DNA from: Phycisphaeraceae bacterium D3-23
Lineage (GTDB): Bacteria > Planctomycetota > Phycisphaerae > Phycisphaerales > Phycisphaeraceae
Reading direction: 5' to 3'
Assembly (NCBI GenBank): GCA_039555135.1
Contig: CP114179.1
Span: 1,798,001 to 1,862,000, forward strand
Length of the DNA stretch: 64,000 nucleotides
A program made the translations under genes and the position numbers. Positions 35,783 through 43,814 of this stretch are shown here, piece after piece; positions within the stretch are counted from its first letter, which is position 1; the number at the start of each line of letters is the position of its first letter. The notes beneath the pieces are model-generated. The model had not been told where the DNA came from, did no database searches, and was given only the letters and a program-made list of their open reading frames with translations.

Positions 35783-36148
35783 CTACACCCGCAGGGCATC
35801 GCGGGCCGCGTTTTCACCGACCGCGTGTTTGCGCACCGCGCGGAGTACATCGAGCATCAGGTCGACCGCGTCGTCGAGCGATGCATCGAGCGCCGCGCAG
35901 TCCGCGCCGTCGCCGCCCACGTTGGCGTAGGTCTGTTCGAGCAGCAGCCGGCGGATCGTCGGGGCGAGGGTCTCGACGGGCTGGTCGTGCGTGCGCATCA
36001 CCAGCTCGAGCACCTGCGGCAGCAGCCAGGCGACCGGGCTGTGCTGGAGATAGACCGCCCCCGCCCCGCCGGGCGCGGCGGCGCTGGCGCGTCGGCAGAC
36101 CGCGTCGTCGAGCATCTCCCGGGCTTGAATCAGTACTGCAGGTGACAT
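35783..36148 (-). CDS. Small hypothetical protein
   Basis: The 121-residue, probably cytosolic, mostly helical protein (SPAVLIQAREMLDDAVCRRA, LAPTIRRLLLEQTYANVGGD, ALDASLDDAVDLMLDVLRAV) is not recognised. The ATG at 36148 is chosen because GGGAGG lies seven bases upstream; the 30-codon extension of the open frame is not coding-like. It sits upstream of the coiled-coil membrane protein gene on the same strand, separated by the hairpin at 35714. Confidence 0.6.
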   Translation of the reverse strand: MSPAVLIQAREMLDDAVCRRASAAAPGGAGAVYLQHSPVAWLLPQVLELVMRTHDQPVETLAPTIRRLLLEQTYANVGGDGADCAALDASLDDAVDLMLDVLRAVRKHAVGENAARDALRV

Positions 36149-36447
36149 CCGTGACCTCCCGCTTCTCGCCTCGCAGGGGTAGGGTTCTTTATCCAGATTA
36201 ACATTTGAGGCCGTCTTGACCAAGTAAATTCCCCTCATCGGGCAAAAATCCGCATCTTATCGGCCTACGATACGGCCACCCGGACGGGCCGCCCGCCCCG
36301 CACGGGCCCCATCGCCTTGGCGGGCAGGCCGCCGATCGCCCGTTGTTCAGCCCCAACGCCCGGGGCTGCCGATAACATGACGACCTGTCGGCGGCCCCCC
36401 CGATCACCCCGTTGCAGGCAGCCCGCACCACTTCCCAGAGACGCACG
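36149..36447. other. Divergent intergenic region
   Basis: A 299-base space between divergent genes. It has a short AT-rich part (36185-36250) suitable for promoters of the minus-strand gene and a C-rich part with imperfect hairpins (GCCCCAACGCCCGGGGC at about 36350). No gene is seen. Confidence 0.5.
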
Positions 36448-37668
36448 ATGCCTACCCGCCGACGATACCGACCCACCGCCGCGTCCCGCCGGGCCGTGCT
36501 GGCGGGCGCGCTGCTCGCCCCGCTCGGGCTCGTCGGGTGCGAGACCTGGCCCACCCCTTCGCAGAACCACCGCGTCGCGCTCGAAGATTTTGTCGGCGAC
36601 CAGCCAAGGCCCGGCGTTGCACCGACCGCCAACACCCCCGCCGCCGAACCGACCACGACCGACACCGCCGAGCAGGCTTCGCCGGGCGACCCGGCCGAAC
36701 GCCGGGCGCTCTCCGTCGACGCGATGGTCGGCCACGTCAACGGCGAAGCGATCTACGCCCACGCCATCCTCGAACCCATCGATGCGCGGCTCGCCGCGTT
36801 TGGCCGACAGTACGACGGTGACGAATTCCTCCAGCGCGCTGCGGCCGTCGTCGCGGGCCGTTTGAAAGAAGTCCTGATCGACAAGCTCATCCTCGCCGAG
36901 GCCGGCAGCGGGCTCAGCGACCGCGAACGCCAGGGCGTCGAAGGCATGGTCCAGCAGCGCCGCGAAGAGATGCTGCGGTACTACGGCCAGGGCTCGCTCA
37001 CCCGCGCCAGGCGCGCGTTCCTCGCCGACGAAGGCATCGAATTCGACGAGGCCCTCGCGCAGTTCCGCGAAGAGATCGTCGTCCGCCGATATCTTCAGCA
37101 GGAGCTGCTCCCGCAGATCAACGTGCAGCAGCGCGACGTCGAACGGCTGTACACCGACCTGTGTGAGAACGGCACGTACGATTCGAAGGACCAACGCGTC
37201 ATCCGCCTGATCATGACACGCGACGCGGTGAATGCGCAGACCATCGAAGCACGGCTCAGCGACGGCGACGCCTTCGCCGACGTCGCGCGTGACGATTCGC
37301 TCAACCAGTACAGCGCCGCGACCGGCGGGCAGTTCAACAACGGCGAGCCGATCGAGGGCGACCAGGTCATGGGCGACGAGGCCGTCAACGCCGCGATCCT
37401 CGCGCTGGAACAGGGACACTACGCGGGGCCGATCGTGTCGGGCGACCGGCACTTCTTTGTGCAGCTCGAATCATTTGAGGCGGGCTTGAAGGTCGAGCTG
37501 CGCGACGTGCAGGCGGAGCTCGAACAGCGGCTTCGGCTGGAGCAGTGGGACGCGCTGTTCCGCGGCTTCCGCCAGGAGCTGTGGGACGCGGGCGGCTACA
37601 CCGATCCGGTGCAGATGACCGAGAACCTGCTGGACATCGCGATCGCCCGCTACGACAGCGCGGGGTGA
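36448..37668 (+). CDS. Exported PpiC/SurA-like peptidyl-prolyl isomerase lipoprotein
   Basis: The 406-residue product has an Arg-rich N-terminus and lipobox (AVLAGALLAPLGLVGC). A SurA-like helical chaperone part includes VNGEAIYAHAILEPIDARLA and VVAGRLKEVLIDKLILAEAG. A parvulin domain follows (about 260-355: VIRLIMTRDAVNAQTIEARL, SDGDAFADVARDDSLNQYSA, GQFNNGE). Such proteins help fold or assemble envelope proteins outside the inner membrane. The parvulin core is somewhat divergent. The YraN gene follows after 19 bases in the same direction, a probable operon. The ATG at 36448 precedes the signal directly. Confidence 0.85.
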   Translation: MPTRRRYRPTAASRRAVLAGALLAPLGLVGCETWPTPSQNHRVALEDFVGDQPRPGVAPTANTPAAEPTTTDTAEQASPGDPAERRALSVDAMVGHVNGEAIYAHAILEPIDARLAAFGRQYDGDEFLQRAAAVVAGRLKEVLIDKLILAEAGSGLSDRERQGVEGMVQQRREEMLRYYGQGSLTRARRAFLADEGIEFDEALAQFREEIVVRRYLQQELLPQINVQQRDVERLYTDLCENGTYDSKDQRVIRLIMTRDAVNAQTIEARLSDGDAFADVARDDSLNQYSAATGGQFNNGEPIEGDQVMGDEAVNAAILALEQGHYAGPIVSGDRHFFVQLESFEAGLKVELRDVQAELEQRLRLEQWDALFRGFRQELWDAGGYTDPVQMTENLLDIAIARYDSAG

Positions 37669-37687
37669 CCGCCATACGGGGCTCGGG

Positions 37688-38098
37688 ATGAAATCACTGC
37701 TGCATTGGCTCGCGGGTCGGCTTCGGACCGAGGCCGGGCCGGGCCCGCGCGGGGAGCGCGCGGCCGAGCGCTACCTGCGCAAACGTAAGTATAAAACCCT
37801 TGCGCGCAACCTCCGCAGTAAGCTCGGCGAGATCGACCTACTCATGCTCAGTCCCGACCGCAGGTGCGTCGTGCTTGTCGAGGTCAAGTCCGCCGAGAAC
37901 CGCACGACTGCGATCCTCCCCGAGCACCGCGTGGGCCCGAAGAAGCAGCGCAAGCTCACCGCGCTGGCGTACAAACTCAAACAACAACACAAGCTCGACG
38001 GGCTGGGCATCCGCTTCGACGTCGTCGGCGTCGACCTGCGCGACGGCGAGAGGCCCGAGGTCCGGCACTACGAAGGCGCGTTCGAGGCGGCGTGGTGA
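37688..38098 (+). CDS. YraN/UPF0102 family endonuclease-like protein
   Basis: The 136-residue protein has the UPF0102 pattern: GERAAERYLRKRKYKTLARN, then GEIDLLMLS, VVLVEVKSAENR and KKQRKLTALAYKLKQQ. The Glu-x-Asp...Val-Glu-Val-Lys arrangement is that of a PD-(D/E)xK nuclease-like fold. Cellular role is unclear; homologues are often near signal peptidase or ribonuclease HII genes, which are absent here. A palindromic repeat follows the stop. Confidence 0.9.
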   Translation: MKSLLHWLAGRLRTEAGPGPRGERAAERYLRKRKYKTLARNLRSKLGEIDLLMLSPDRRCVVLVEVKSAENRTTAILPEHRVGPKKQRKLTALAYKLKQQHKLDGLGIRFDVVGVDLRDGERPEVRHYEGAFEAAW

Positions 38099-38100
38099 GT

Positions 38101-38264
38101 CGGCTCACGCAAAGGCGCGAAGCAATGCAGAGGGAGTGGCCACAGATTTCACAGATCGGCACGGATCAGAAATGAATGGGTTGCCTTTTCCAAATCTGCG
38201 TCATCTGCGAAATCTACGGCCAAACTGTCTTGCTTGCTTCGCGCCGTTGCGTCTTTGCGTGAGA
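38101..38264. repeat. Long palindrome between convergent genes (TCACGCAAAG arms)
   Basis: The left arm (CTCACGCAAAGGCGCGAAGC) and right arm (GCTTCGCGCCGTTGCGTCTT to TGCGTGAG) are outer complements. Inner parts CACAGATTTCACAGATCGGC and GTCATCTGCGAAATCTACGG pair imperfectly. It covers the entire space between the YraN and aldo/keto reductase stops. Confidence 0.8.
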
Positions 38265-39215
38265 TCAGTTCCCCGACACGGTATCCACCCCACCGAAGAT
38301 CGCTTCGAGCTGGCCGCGCTTCGCTTGTGACAGCGGGGGCTTGTTGATCGACGCGATGTTGTCGCGCAGATGGTCGGGGTTGCCCGTGCCGAACAGGATC
38401 GCGTGACAGCCCGGCTCGTGCGCGCAGAAGCGGTACGCCGCGTCCATCACGGTCGGCGTCTCGTCGTCAACGAGAAAACCCAGCGGGTCGTTGGCATCGA
38501 CCGCGTCCGCATCGACCTTGCCCGCTTCGATCAGCTCGGCCACGGTGGTGCGCAGGTGCTCGGGGTTCGACATCGCGTTGCGCACCGCGAACATCACCTC
38601 GACGCCGATGTTGCGCTTGACCGTCTTGGGGAGGACGTGCCGGCGGGCGCACGGGTTGAGCACGTTGAAACCGACCATCATGACGTCGAAGTCGTCGCAG
38701 CGTTCCATCAACGCCGGCAGCGTCTGATGGCTCGGGTCGCGCTGGAAGACCTCGCTGACCGCGAGAAACCTGATCTTCCCCGCGGCCTTGGCGCGGTGCA
38801 GGACGGGCATGATGCTGTCGAGCAGGTGGTCGATCTGGTCGTGGAGCAGGCCGTGGACGTGGTAGAGGTCGATCGTTTCGACGCCGAGGTTTTGGAGCGA
38901 GGTGTTCAGCCGGTTTTCAAACTCGGCCGCATCGATCGGCGGGTCGCCCTTTTCCGCGGGCCAGAGCCCGGCCTTGGTCGAGAGGATGAGTTTGTCGCGG
39001 TCGAGGTCCTTCAGCGCGAGCGCCACGGCCGGCTCGGTCTGGTAGGTCCGCGCGGTGTCGATGAGGTTGACGCCCTGCTCGACGGCCAGCCGGACGATCG
39101 ACGCGGCGTGTTGCATGTCTTTGCCGTAGGCCGTGCCCAGGCGCGAGTGCCCGCCGCAGCCGAGCCCGGCAATGGAGACGTCGAGGCCCGTTCGGCCGAG
39201 GGTTAGGTAACGCAT
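38265..39215 (-). CDS. Aldo/keto reductase
   Basis: The 316-residue protein has the AKR TIM-barrel pattern: RYLTLGRTGLDVSIAGLGCG, VNLIDTARTYQTEPAVALAL (catalytic Asp and Tyr), DKLILSTKAGL (Lys), and TIDLYHVHGL (His). The C-terminal NADP-binding LFGTGNPDHLRDNIASI is also family-typical. Substrate is unknown. AAAGGAA about ten bases upstream supports the ATG. It is followed convergently by the YraN gene across a palindrome. Confidence 0.92.
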   Translation of the reverse strand: MRYLTLGRTGLDVSIAGLGCGGHSRLGTAYGKDMQHAASIVRLAVEQGVNLIDTARTYQTEPAVALALKDLDRDKLILSTKAGLWPAEKGDPPIDAAEFENRLNTSLQNLGVETIDLYHVHGLLHDQIDHLLDSIMPVLHRAKAAGKIRFLAVSEVFQRDPSHQTLPALMERCDDFDVMMVGFNVLNPCARRHVLPKTVKRNIGVEVMFAVRNAMSNPEHLRTTVAELIEAGKVDADAVDANDPLGFLVDDETPTVMDAAYRFCAHEPGCHAILFGTGNPDHLRDNIASINKPPLSQAKRGQLEAIFGGVDTVSGN

Positions 39216-39234
39216 CGTTTGCGGTTCCTTTTTC

Positions 39235-39316
39235 AGACAGGATGACAGGATAAGCAGGATGAACAGGATCGAATTTGGGGCGCTCCGATTCTGGTCATCC
39301 TGTCATCCTGTCCAAA
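39235..39316. repeat. ACAGGATGA palindrome
   Basis: The left arm 39235-39270 has repeated ACAGGAT/CAGGATGA units (CAGACAGGATGACAGGATAA) and the right arm 39296-39316 is GGTCATCCTGTCATCCTGTC or close. The right arm encodes, on the minus strand, the last residues and the stop of aroDE. Confidence 0.8.
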
Positions 39317-40905
39317 ACAACCTGCCTGAACATGTCGATCGGTGCATCGTGTCCGGTCCAGAGTTCAAACTGCGTCGCGGCCTGGCGGACGAACATCTCG
39401 AGGCCGGGGATGGTCTTGCAGCCCAGCGCCTTCGCGTCGCGGAGGAGCCTGGTTTCGTGGGGGTTGTAGATCGTGTCGAAGACGAGGGGGGGTTGTTCGA
39501 GGTCCGATGTGCGGTGTGTGAGATCGATCGGGGACACATCGACGTGCGGGTGCATGCCGACGGGGGTGCAGTTGATGAGGATGTCGTGAACCGACCCGCC
39601 CAGCTCATCAAGCGGGTGGGCTTCCTGATCAAATGACTCGGCAAGGGCTTGTGCCTTGTCTAGGGATCGGTTGTAGATGTGGACGTTGCAGTGGTATGCC
39701 GAGAATGCGGCGACTGCAGCGCGAGCGGCTCCACCGGCACCAATGATCCCCACGCTATCGCCATCCAATTCTTGACGGCTCATCGACCTTGCATCGCACA
39801 CCGCGTCGAGCAGCGCGGCGTAGTCGGTGTTGCCGGCGTAGAGCGTGCCATCATCGCGTTTGTGCAGGGTGTTGGCCGCGCCGATGCGGGCGGCGAGGGG
39901 TTCAACCTCGCCACCGAATTCTTCGACAAATCGCAGCAGGTTCTGCTTGTGCGGGATCGTGACCGATGCGCCGCGGAAGTCTAAGCGCGGGTCGTTGAGC
40001 CAGGCATCGGCCGTCGCCTTGAAGTGTTCGTACTCGGGCGGGATGCGCAGCGGGAGGTACACGCCGTCGTAGCCGGCCGCGTCGAACCCGGCGTTGTGGA
40101 TCGCGGGCGACATCGAGTGGGCGACGGGGTCGCCGATGACGCCGTAGACCTTCGTCGCTTGGCCGATGTGGTCCCAGCGGTAGCGCTGTTTGAGCTGCCT
40201 GATCGTCGGCTGGCCCGGCGCGGTCTCTTCGTCTTCGCCCAGCGACGCGAACGTCAGCAGTGCGCCGAACTTTTTCGCCAGCACACGCGAGGGCAGCCCG
40301 AACTCCCCCATGCACAACGCAATCGTCGGCTTGTGCTTTGCAGCAAGCAGCTCAAACGCCTCCAGATTGTCGCGCAGCGAGCGCGCATACCACGCGACCT
40401 TCACCACCCGGCAGCCCTCCTGCTCGGCCATGTCCGCGACGCGGCGCAGCAGGTCGCTGGGCCTTTGCTCGAAGTCGTGCGACGAGAGGATCAGCCCCGC
40501 TCCGCGCTCGCGCGGCTGTTCCTGGCCGGGGTGGTCGGCGACGAGGTGGATCTTTTGCCGAAGGTTCGCCGAGCGCTGATAAGCCGCGAGCTCGACATCG
40601 AAGTAGGCCGGCCCGTGCCCGGCGCAGGCGGTGCCCAGGTGCTCGATCAGCGAGATGCGGTCCGCGTCATCGCCGTCGAACAGCCCCCCTTCCCACGCGG
40701 GCCGACATGTCACGATGCACGGCAGCGGGCTCGCGCGGATGAGCTCCACCAGCCCTTCGGCCGAGGCGTCGGTGTTCTCGTGCCGGTCCAGCCAGGGGTC
40801 GATGCGCAGCTCGACGAGGTCCGCGCCTTCGTGAGCAGCGCGCGCGACATCGGCGCGGGCGGTGTCGGTGTCGTAGACAAAGATCGGGACGCAGAGCTGG
40901 GTCAT
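39295..40905 (-). CDS. aroDE: Bifunctional 3-dehydroquinate dehydratase / shikimate dehydrogenase
   Basis: The 536-residue fusion catalyses two consecutive steps of aromatic amino acid synthesis, dehydroquinate to dehydroshikimate to shikimate. The N-terminal half (about 1-225) is a type I dehydratase with GADLVELRIDPWL, CRPAWEGG, the catalytic His in LILSSHDF and Schiff-base Lys in VVKVAWYA. The C-terminal half (about 250-520) is an AroE with HSMSPAIHNAGFDAAG, TIPHKQN (catalytic Lys), NTDYAALLDAV (Asp), and GAGGAARAAV for NADP. The two domains are joined without a stop. Such fusions are known in plants and some bacteria, including planctomycetes. The ATG at 40905 is chosen; TATCGT lies nine bases upstream. 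The C-terminus (LDRMTG and stop) is encoded by a repeat. Confidence 0.93.
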   Translation of the reverse strand: MTQLCVPIFVYDTDTARADVARAAHEGADLVELRIDPWLDRHENTDASAEGLVELIRASPLPCIVTCRPAWEGGLFDGDDADRISLIEHLGTACAGHGPAYFDVELAAYQRSANLRQKIHLVADHPGQEQPRERGAGLILSSHDFEQRPSDLLRRVADMAEQEGCRVVKVAWYARSLRDNLEAFELLAAKHKPTIALCMGEFGLPSRVLAKKFGALLTFASLGEDEETAPGQPTIRQLKQRYRWDHIGQATKVYGVIGDPVAHSMSPAIHNAGFDAAGYDGVYLPLRIPPEYEHFKATADAWLNDPRLDFRGASVTIPHKQNLLRFVEEFGGEVEPLAARIGAANTLHKRDDGTLYAGNTDYAALLDAVCDARSMSRQELDGDSVGIIGAGGAARAAVAAFSAYHCNVHIYNRSLDKAQALAESFDQEAHPLDELGGSVHDILINCTPVGMHPHVDVSPIDLTHRTSDLEQPPLVFDTIYNPHETRLLRDAKALGCKTIPGLEMFVRQAATQFELWTGHDAPIDMFRQVVLDRMTG

Positions 40906-41058
40906 CGCGCGGCCACGATAGCGGGGGTTGCGCGATGGGGCGACTTGGGGGCGCGTGTGTACCCGCGAGCGCAACTCGTGCAGCCGCACCCACCGATAGA
41001 ATCTGTGGGCTTCGGGCGGGCGGCTACACGCCTTGGAGGATTCGAATAGCGCTGGCGT
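40906..41058. other. Intergenic region with an imperfect CCCAC hairpin
   Basis: It holds CCCACCGATAGAATCTGTGG, an imperfect hairpin ending in the GTGGGCTTCGGG string seen at two other sites. No gene is seen. Confidence 0.4.
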
Positions 41059-41241
41059 TCACGCCGCCTGCTCGACGACCTGCCGTTGCTGGGAGTATCG
41101 GCGGACCCGGCTGGCGCGGTGGGCGTAGCGCGCCGATGCGGTGACCTTGCCCCGCAGCGCGAGGTCGAGTTGTCGGCTGCGCAGCCGGGCCAGGAGGTTG
41201 AGGACGCGTGTGCGGTCGGTGTGGGAGGTGGTGTGTTGCAT
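41059..41241 (-). CDS. Small basic hypothetical protein
   Basis: A 60-residue frame (MQHTTSHTDRTRVLNLLARL and SRQLDLALRGKVTASARYAH) with third-codon positions almost all G or C, as in neighbouring genes, and a strongly basic helical composition. I do not recognise it. No ribosome binding site is visible and the ATG is the second of two (another at 41259). It lies between aroDE and the sigma factor gene. It may be a small nucleic-acid-binding protein, or not a gene at all. Confidence 0.4.
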   Translation of the reverse strand: MQHTTSHTDRTRVLNLLARLRSRQLDLALRGKVTASARYAHRASRVRRYSQQRQVVEQAA

Positions 41242-41471
41242 CTTGAAAAAGCCCCGCATGGAAGTCGGCCGGGCGGACGTCGCCGGGCCCTATCGGATCA
41301 ACGCGGACGGGCCGAAGGTTTATGCCCGCCGTGGTAAGACGACTGTAGGTGCTGGAGGTTTCGTGGTGATGCGAATTTTGTGATATGTCGGCGCAGCGCC
41401 GGGAAACACGTAGCTGTTTCGAGTTAGGGGGCTTGCGGAAACCGTGCGAACCGCCCCCGGGCTCGGCGTCG
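41242..41471. other. Upstream region of the sigma factor gene
   Basis: The interval between the small minus-strand frame and the sigma factor promoter. No clear -35 element pairs with the -10 box at 41472. No repeat is seen. Confidence 0.4.
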
Positions 41472-41477
41472 TACAAT
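41472..41477 (+). promoter_or_regulatory. Predicted -10 box for leaderless transcript
   Basis: TACAAT six bases (GGGCGT) before the ATG at 41484. This is the clearest -10 match in the set. Confidence 0.55.
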
Positions 41478-41483
41478 GGGCGT

Positions 41484-42122
41484 ATGCCGGACGACCCCGC
41501 CCTGGATGGGCTGAGCGACCTGACGGATGAGCGGCTCGTCGTGGCCTACCGCGAGGGGCGGGTGTCGGCGTTGCAGGTGCTGGTCAAGCGTTACGAGCAG
41601 GAGCTGTTCCACTTCCTGATCCGCTTCTCGGGCAACCGCGCCTCGGCCGAGGACTTGTTCCAAGAGGCGTTCCTCCAAGTCCACCTCTCTGCCGGTACGT
41701 TCGACGCGAGCAAAAGGTTCAAGCCCTGGCTGTTCACGATCGCAGCAAACAAAGCGCGCGACCTGTTGCGTAAGCAGAAACGCCAGCGTGCGGTGCCGCT
41801 CTCGGCGTTGATCGATGCGACGTCGGAGTCGGGCTCGAGTTTTATCGACCTGCTTGAGGCCGAGATCCCCCTGCCCGATGAGCGGGCCGACGACGCGGAG
41901 ATCGGCGAGCTGATCCGCGCGGTGGTGGACGAGATGCCCGACCACCTGAAGGAGGTCTTGCTGCTGGCCTACTTCAACCACTTTGCGTACAAGGAGATCG
42001 CCGACATGCTGGGCATCCCGCTGGGCACGGTGAAGAGCCGGCTACACGCCGCGGTCGGCACGTTCGCCCAGCTCTGGAAGTCTCGCTACGGCGTCGCGTA
42101 TGACCCGGCGCAGCAGCACTGA
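41484..42122 (+). CDS. ECF-type RNA polymerase sigma factor
   Basis: The 212-residue product has sigma region 2 (LVVAYREGRVSALQVLVKRY, ASAEDLFQEAFLQVHLSAGT, FKPWLFTIAANKARDLLRKQ) and region 4 (DHLKEVLLLAYFNHFAYKEI, ADMLGIPLGTVKSRLHAAVG). No region 1 or 3 is present, so it is an extracytoplasmic-function or low-molecular-weight type. It should redirect RNA polymerase to a small regulon, perhaps in response to envelope stress. The next gene on the strand encodes a membrane protein with a long cytosolic N-terminus, the likely anti-sigma factor. The upstream frame extension is rejected because of the -10 box. Confidence 0.93.
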   Translation: MPDDPALDGLSDLTDERLVVAYREGRVSALQVLVKRYEQELFHFLIRFSGNRASAEDLFQEAFLQVHLSAGTFDASKRFKPWLFTIAANKARDLLRKQKRQRAVPLSALIDATSESGSSFIDLLEAEIPLPDERADDAEIGELIRAVVDEMPDHLKEVLLLAYFNHFAYKEIADMLGIPLGTVKSRLHAAVGTFAQLWKSRYGVAYDPAQQH

Positions 42123-42290
42123 CGCACCCGCCCACGCGCCGGGCTTTGCCCGATTTTTGTGCGTTTTCTAAGTGAATTTCAAACCCGCCCCGGACCTATG
42201 TCGTAGTAATGACGAACCCATGCCGACGCTGAGGCGTAACAACCGCCCCAGGCCGTGCAACCGTCGGCCCAGACCTTTTTTTAGACCGCG

Positions 42291-43472
42291 ATGAACCACG
42301 ACACACCCCAACTCGACCCCACACGGCTGAGCCCCGACGACGCCCGCGCCCTCGACGCGGCGCTGGGTGAGTTGTCGCTCTCGGCGGATGCCGACCGGGC
42401 CCAGCGCCTGAGCGCGGTGCTGTCGCTGCTGGACCACTGGCCCATCGAAGACCCCTCGCCCGAGCTCACGCAGGCGCTGCTGGGTCGTCTTGAAACCATC
42501 CGCCGCGCCGGCACGACGTCGGCCGCGCTGTGCGAATCCGACGGCGCGGCGCTCGACGCCCTGCTGGCCGCCCGCGCGGCGGGCTGCGACGCGGGCGCTG
42601 ACGCCTGTCCGATACCCCCGGGCGGCCGGGAACGCGCCGCCGCGGCGACCAGCGTCTTGGGCCTGCTCGACCGCTGGCAGGCCGACGACGTCCCCGCCGG
42701 GCTCGCCGAACGCGCACTGCAACATGTCCACGAAGCCCGCCAGCGCGAGTCGGTCGCCCGGCTCCCGCAAGACCGGCCCGCCTCATCGCATGGCTGGTCG
42801 ATCGGGCTCCGCCAGGTCGGCTCGGCCGCGGCGCTGATCCTCATCAGCATGTCGCTGCTCGTGCCCGTCCTGAGCAAGGCCCGCACCGACGCCGAGGTTG
42901 CATCGTGCAAGGCCAACCTCGGCGGTGCCGGCAACGGGCTCTACCAGTACGCCAACGACCATCTGGGCGGGCTGCCGCAGAACCCCGCCAACCCGCCGAA
43001 CTTCAGCCCGCTGATGGAATTCGCCGAGGACGCCGACGGCCAGTCCCTGCCCTCCAGCGCGGTGCACATGCTCGTACTCCCCCGCGACGGCTACCTCCGC
43101 GAAGAGCAGCTCACCTGCACCGCGGCAGACGCGTCGCTGCCCGCCGGCGGCCGCTACAGCGCCCAGGCGATCGAGGGCTCGCGTGCCCTCCGCCTCAGCT
43201 CGCTCGAAGGCCCGGTCATGGCCGACACCAACCCGCTCTACCGCCGCGAAGGCAACCTTGTCATCCGCAAGGCCGGCTGGGAAAGCGCCGCCAGCGCCAA
43301 CCACAACGGCATCGGCCAAAACGTCCTGCTCTCCGACGGCTCGGTCATGTGGACCCTCCGGCCCGTCGTCCAGCACCACGACACCGACGACAACATCTGG
43401 CTACGCGACATCACCCCGCCTCGCCCCGAGCAGGACACCGCCCAGACGCTCGACGCGTTCCTCACGCCCTGA
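42291..43472 (+). CDS. Membrane protein with pseudopilin-like C-terminus, probable anti-sigma partner
   Basis: The 393-residue product starts with a cytosolic helical part (about 1-165), containing two similar segments (LSAVLSLLDHWPIEDPSPEL and TSVLGLLDRWQADDVPAGLA). A single membrane helix follows (about 172-195: QVGSAAALILISMSLLVPVL), then SKARTDAEVASCKANLGGAG, like the segment after the helix of type II secretion pseudopilins. The outer part ends SANHNGIGQNVLLSDGSVMW, the pattern of DUF1559-type proteins common in Planctomycetes. It follows the sigma factor by 168 bases on the same strand. Regulation of the sigma factor by the cytosolic part is inferred from position and topology only. Confidence 0.7.
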   Translation: MNHDTPQLDPTRLSPDDARALDAALGELSLSADADRAQRLSAVLSLLDHWPIEDPSPELTQALLGRLETIRRAGTTSAALCESDGAALDALLAARAAGCDAGADACPIPPGGRERAAAATSVLGLLDRWQADDVPAGLAERALQHVHEARQRESVARLPQDRPASSHGWSIGLRQVGSAAALILISMSLLVPVLSKARTDAEVASCKANLGGAGNGLYQYANDHLGGLPQNPANPPNFSPLMEFAEDADGQSLPSSAVHMLVLPRDGYLREEQLTCTAADASLPAGGRYSAQAIEGSRALRLSSLEGPVMADTNPLYRREGNLVIRKAGWESAASANHNGIGQNVLLSDGSVMWTLRPVVQHHDTDDNIWLRDITPPRPEQDTAQTLDAFLTP

Positions 43473-43698
43473 GCCACTAAGACAACTCAGACCACGAGCA
43501 TTTGCCTAACCACGAATGCTCCGAACCGTCGCGCCTCCCCACGCGGCGGTTCCTTTTTGGGCGGCGCACGGGCGGGCGCGACCTCCGCTCCATCGAACAA
43601 CCGGCGGTCTACGGACGCCGGTCAGGGCGGATGTTGACGTCAGTTCCAACGCACAGCACAACCCACCTTCGCGGTGCAGTTAGATGTGGTTGGTCAGA
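43473..43698. other. Intergenic region between convergent genes
   Basis: It contains imperfect repeats such as ACGGACGCCGGTCAGG near 43612, but no gene. An R1 arm and a terminator follow. Confidence 0.4.
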
Positions 43699-43743
43699 CC
43701 CGGTGGGTATCGCTCGCGGACTCGCTGCACCCACCCTACGCGC
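43699..43743. repeat. R1 repeat, single arm
   Basis: CGGTGGGTATCGCTCGCGGA to CACCCACCCTACGC is one arm of the R1 family; a matching opposite arm is not seen within 100 bases. Confidence 0.75.
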
Positions 43744-43752
43744 AACGCGCAG

Positions 43753-43779
43753 AAAAAACCGGCGTCCGTAGGACGCCGG
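43753..43779 (-). terminator. Intrinsic terminator of the P-type ATPase gene
   Basis: On the minus strand CCGGCGTCC-TAC-GGACGCCGG is a perfect nine-pair stem followed by TTTTTT. It starts about 35 bases after the stop codon at 43815. It is the only hairpin in the window with a full U-tract. Confidence 0.85.
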
Positions 43780-43814
43780 CTGTTCTTGGGCTGCGTTGTT
43801 GCGGCGCTTGCTGC

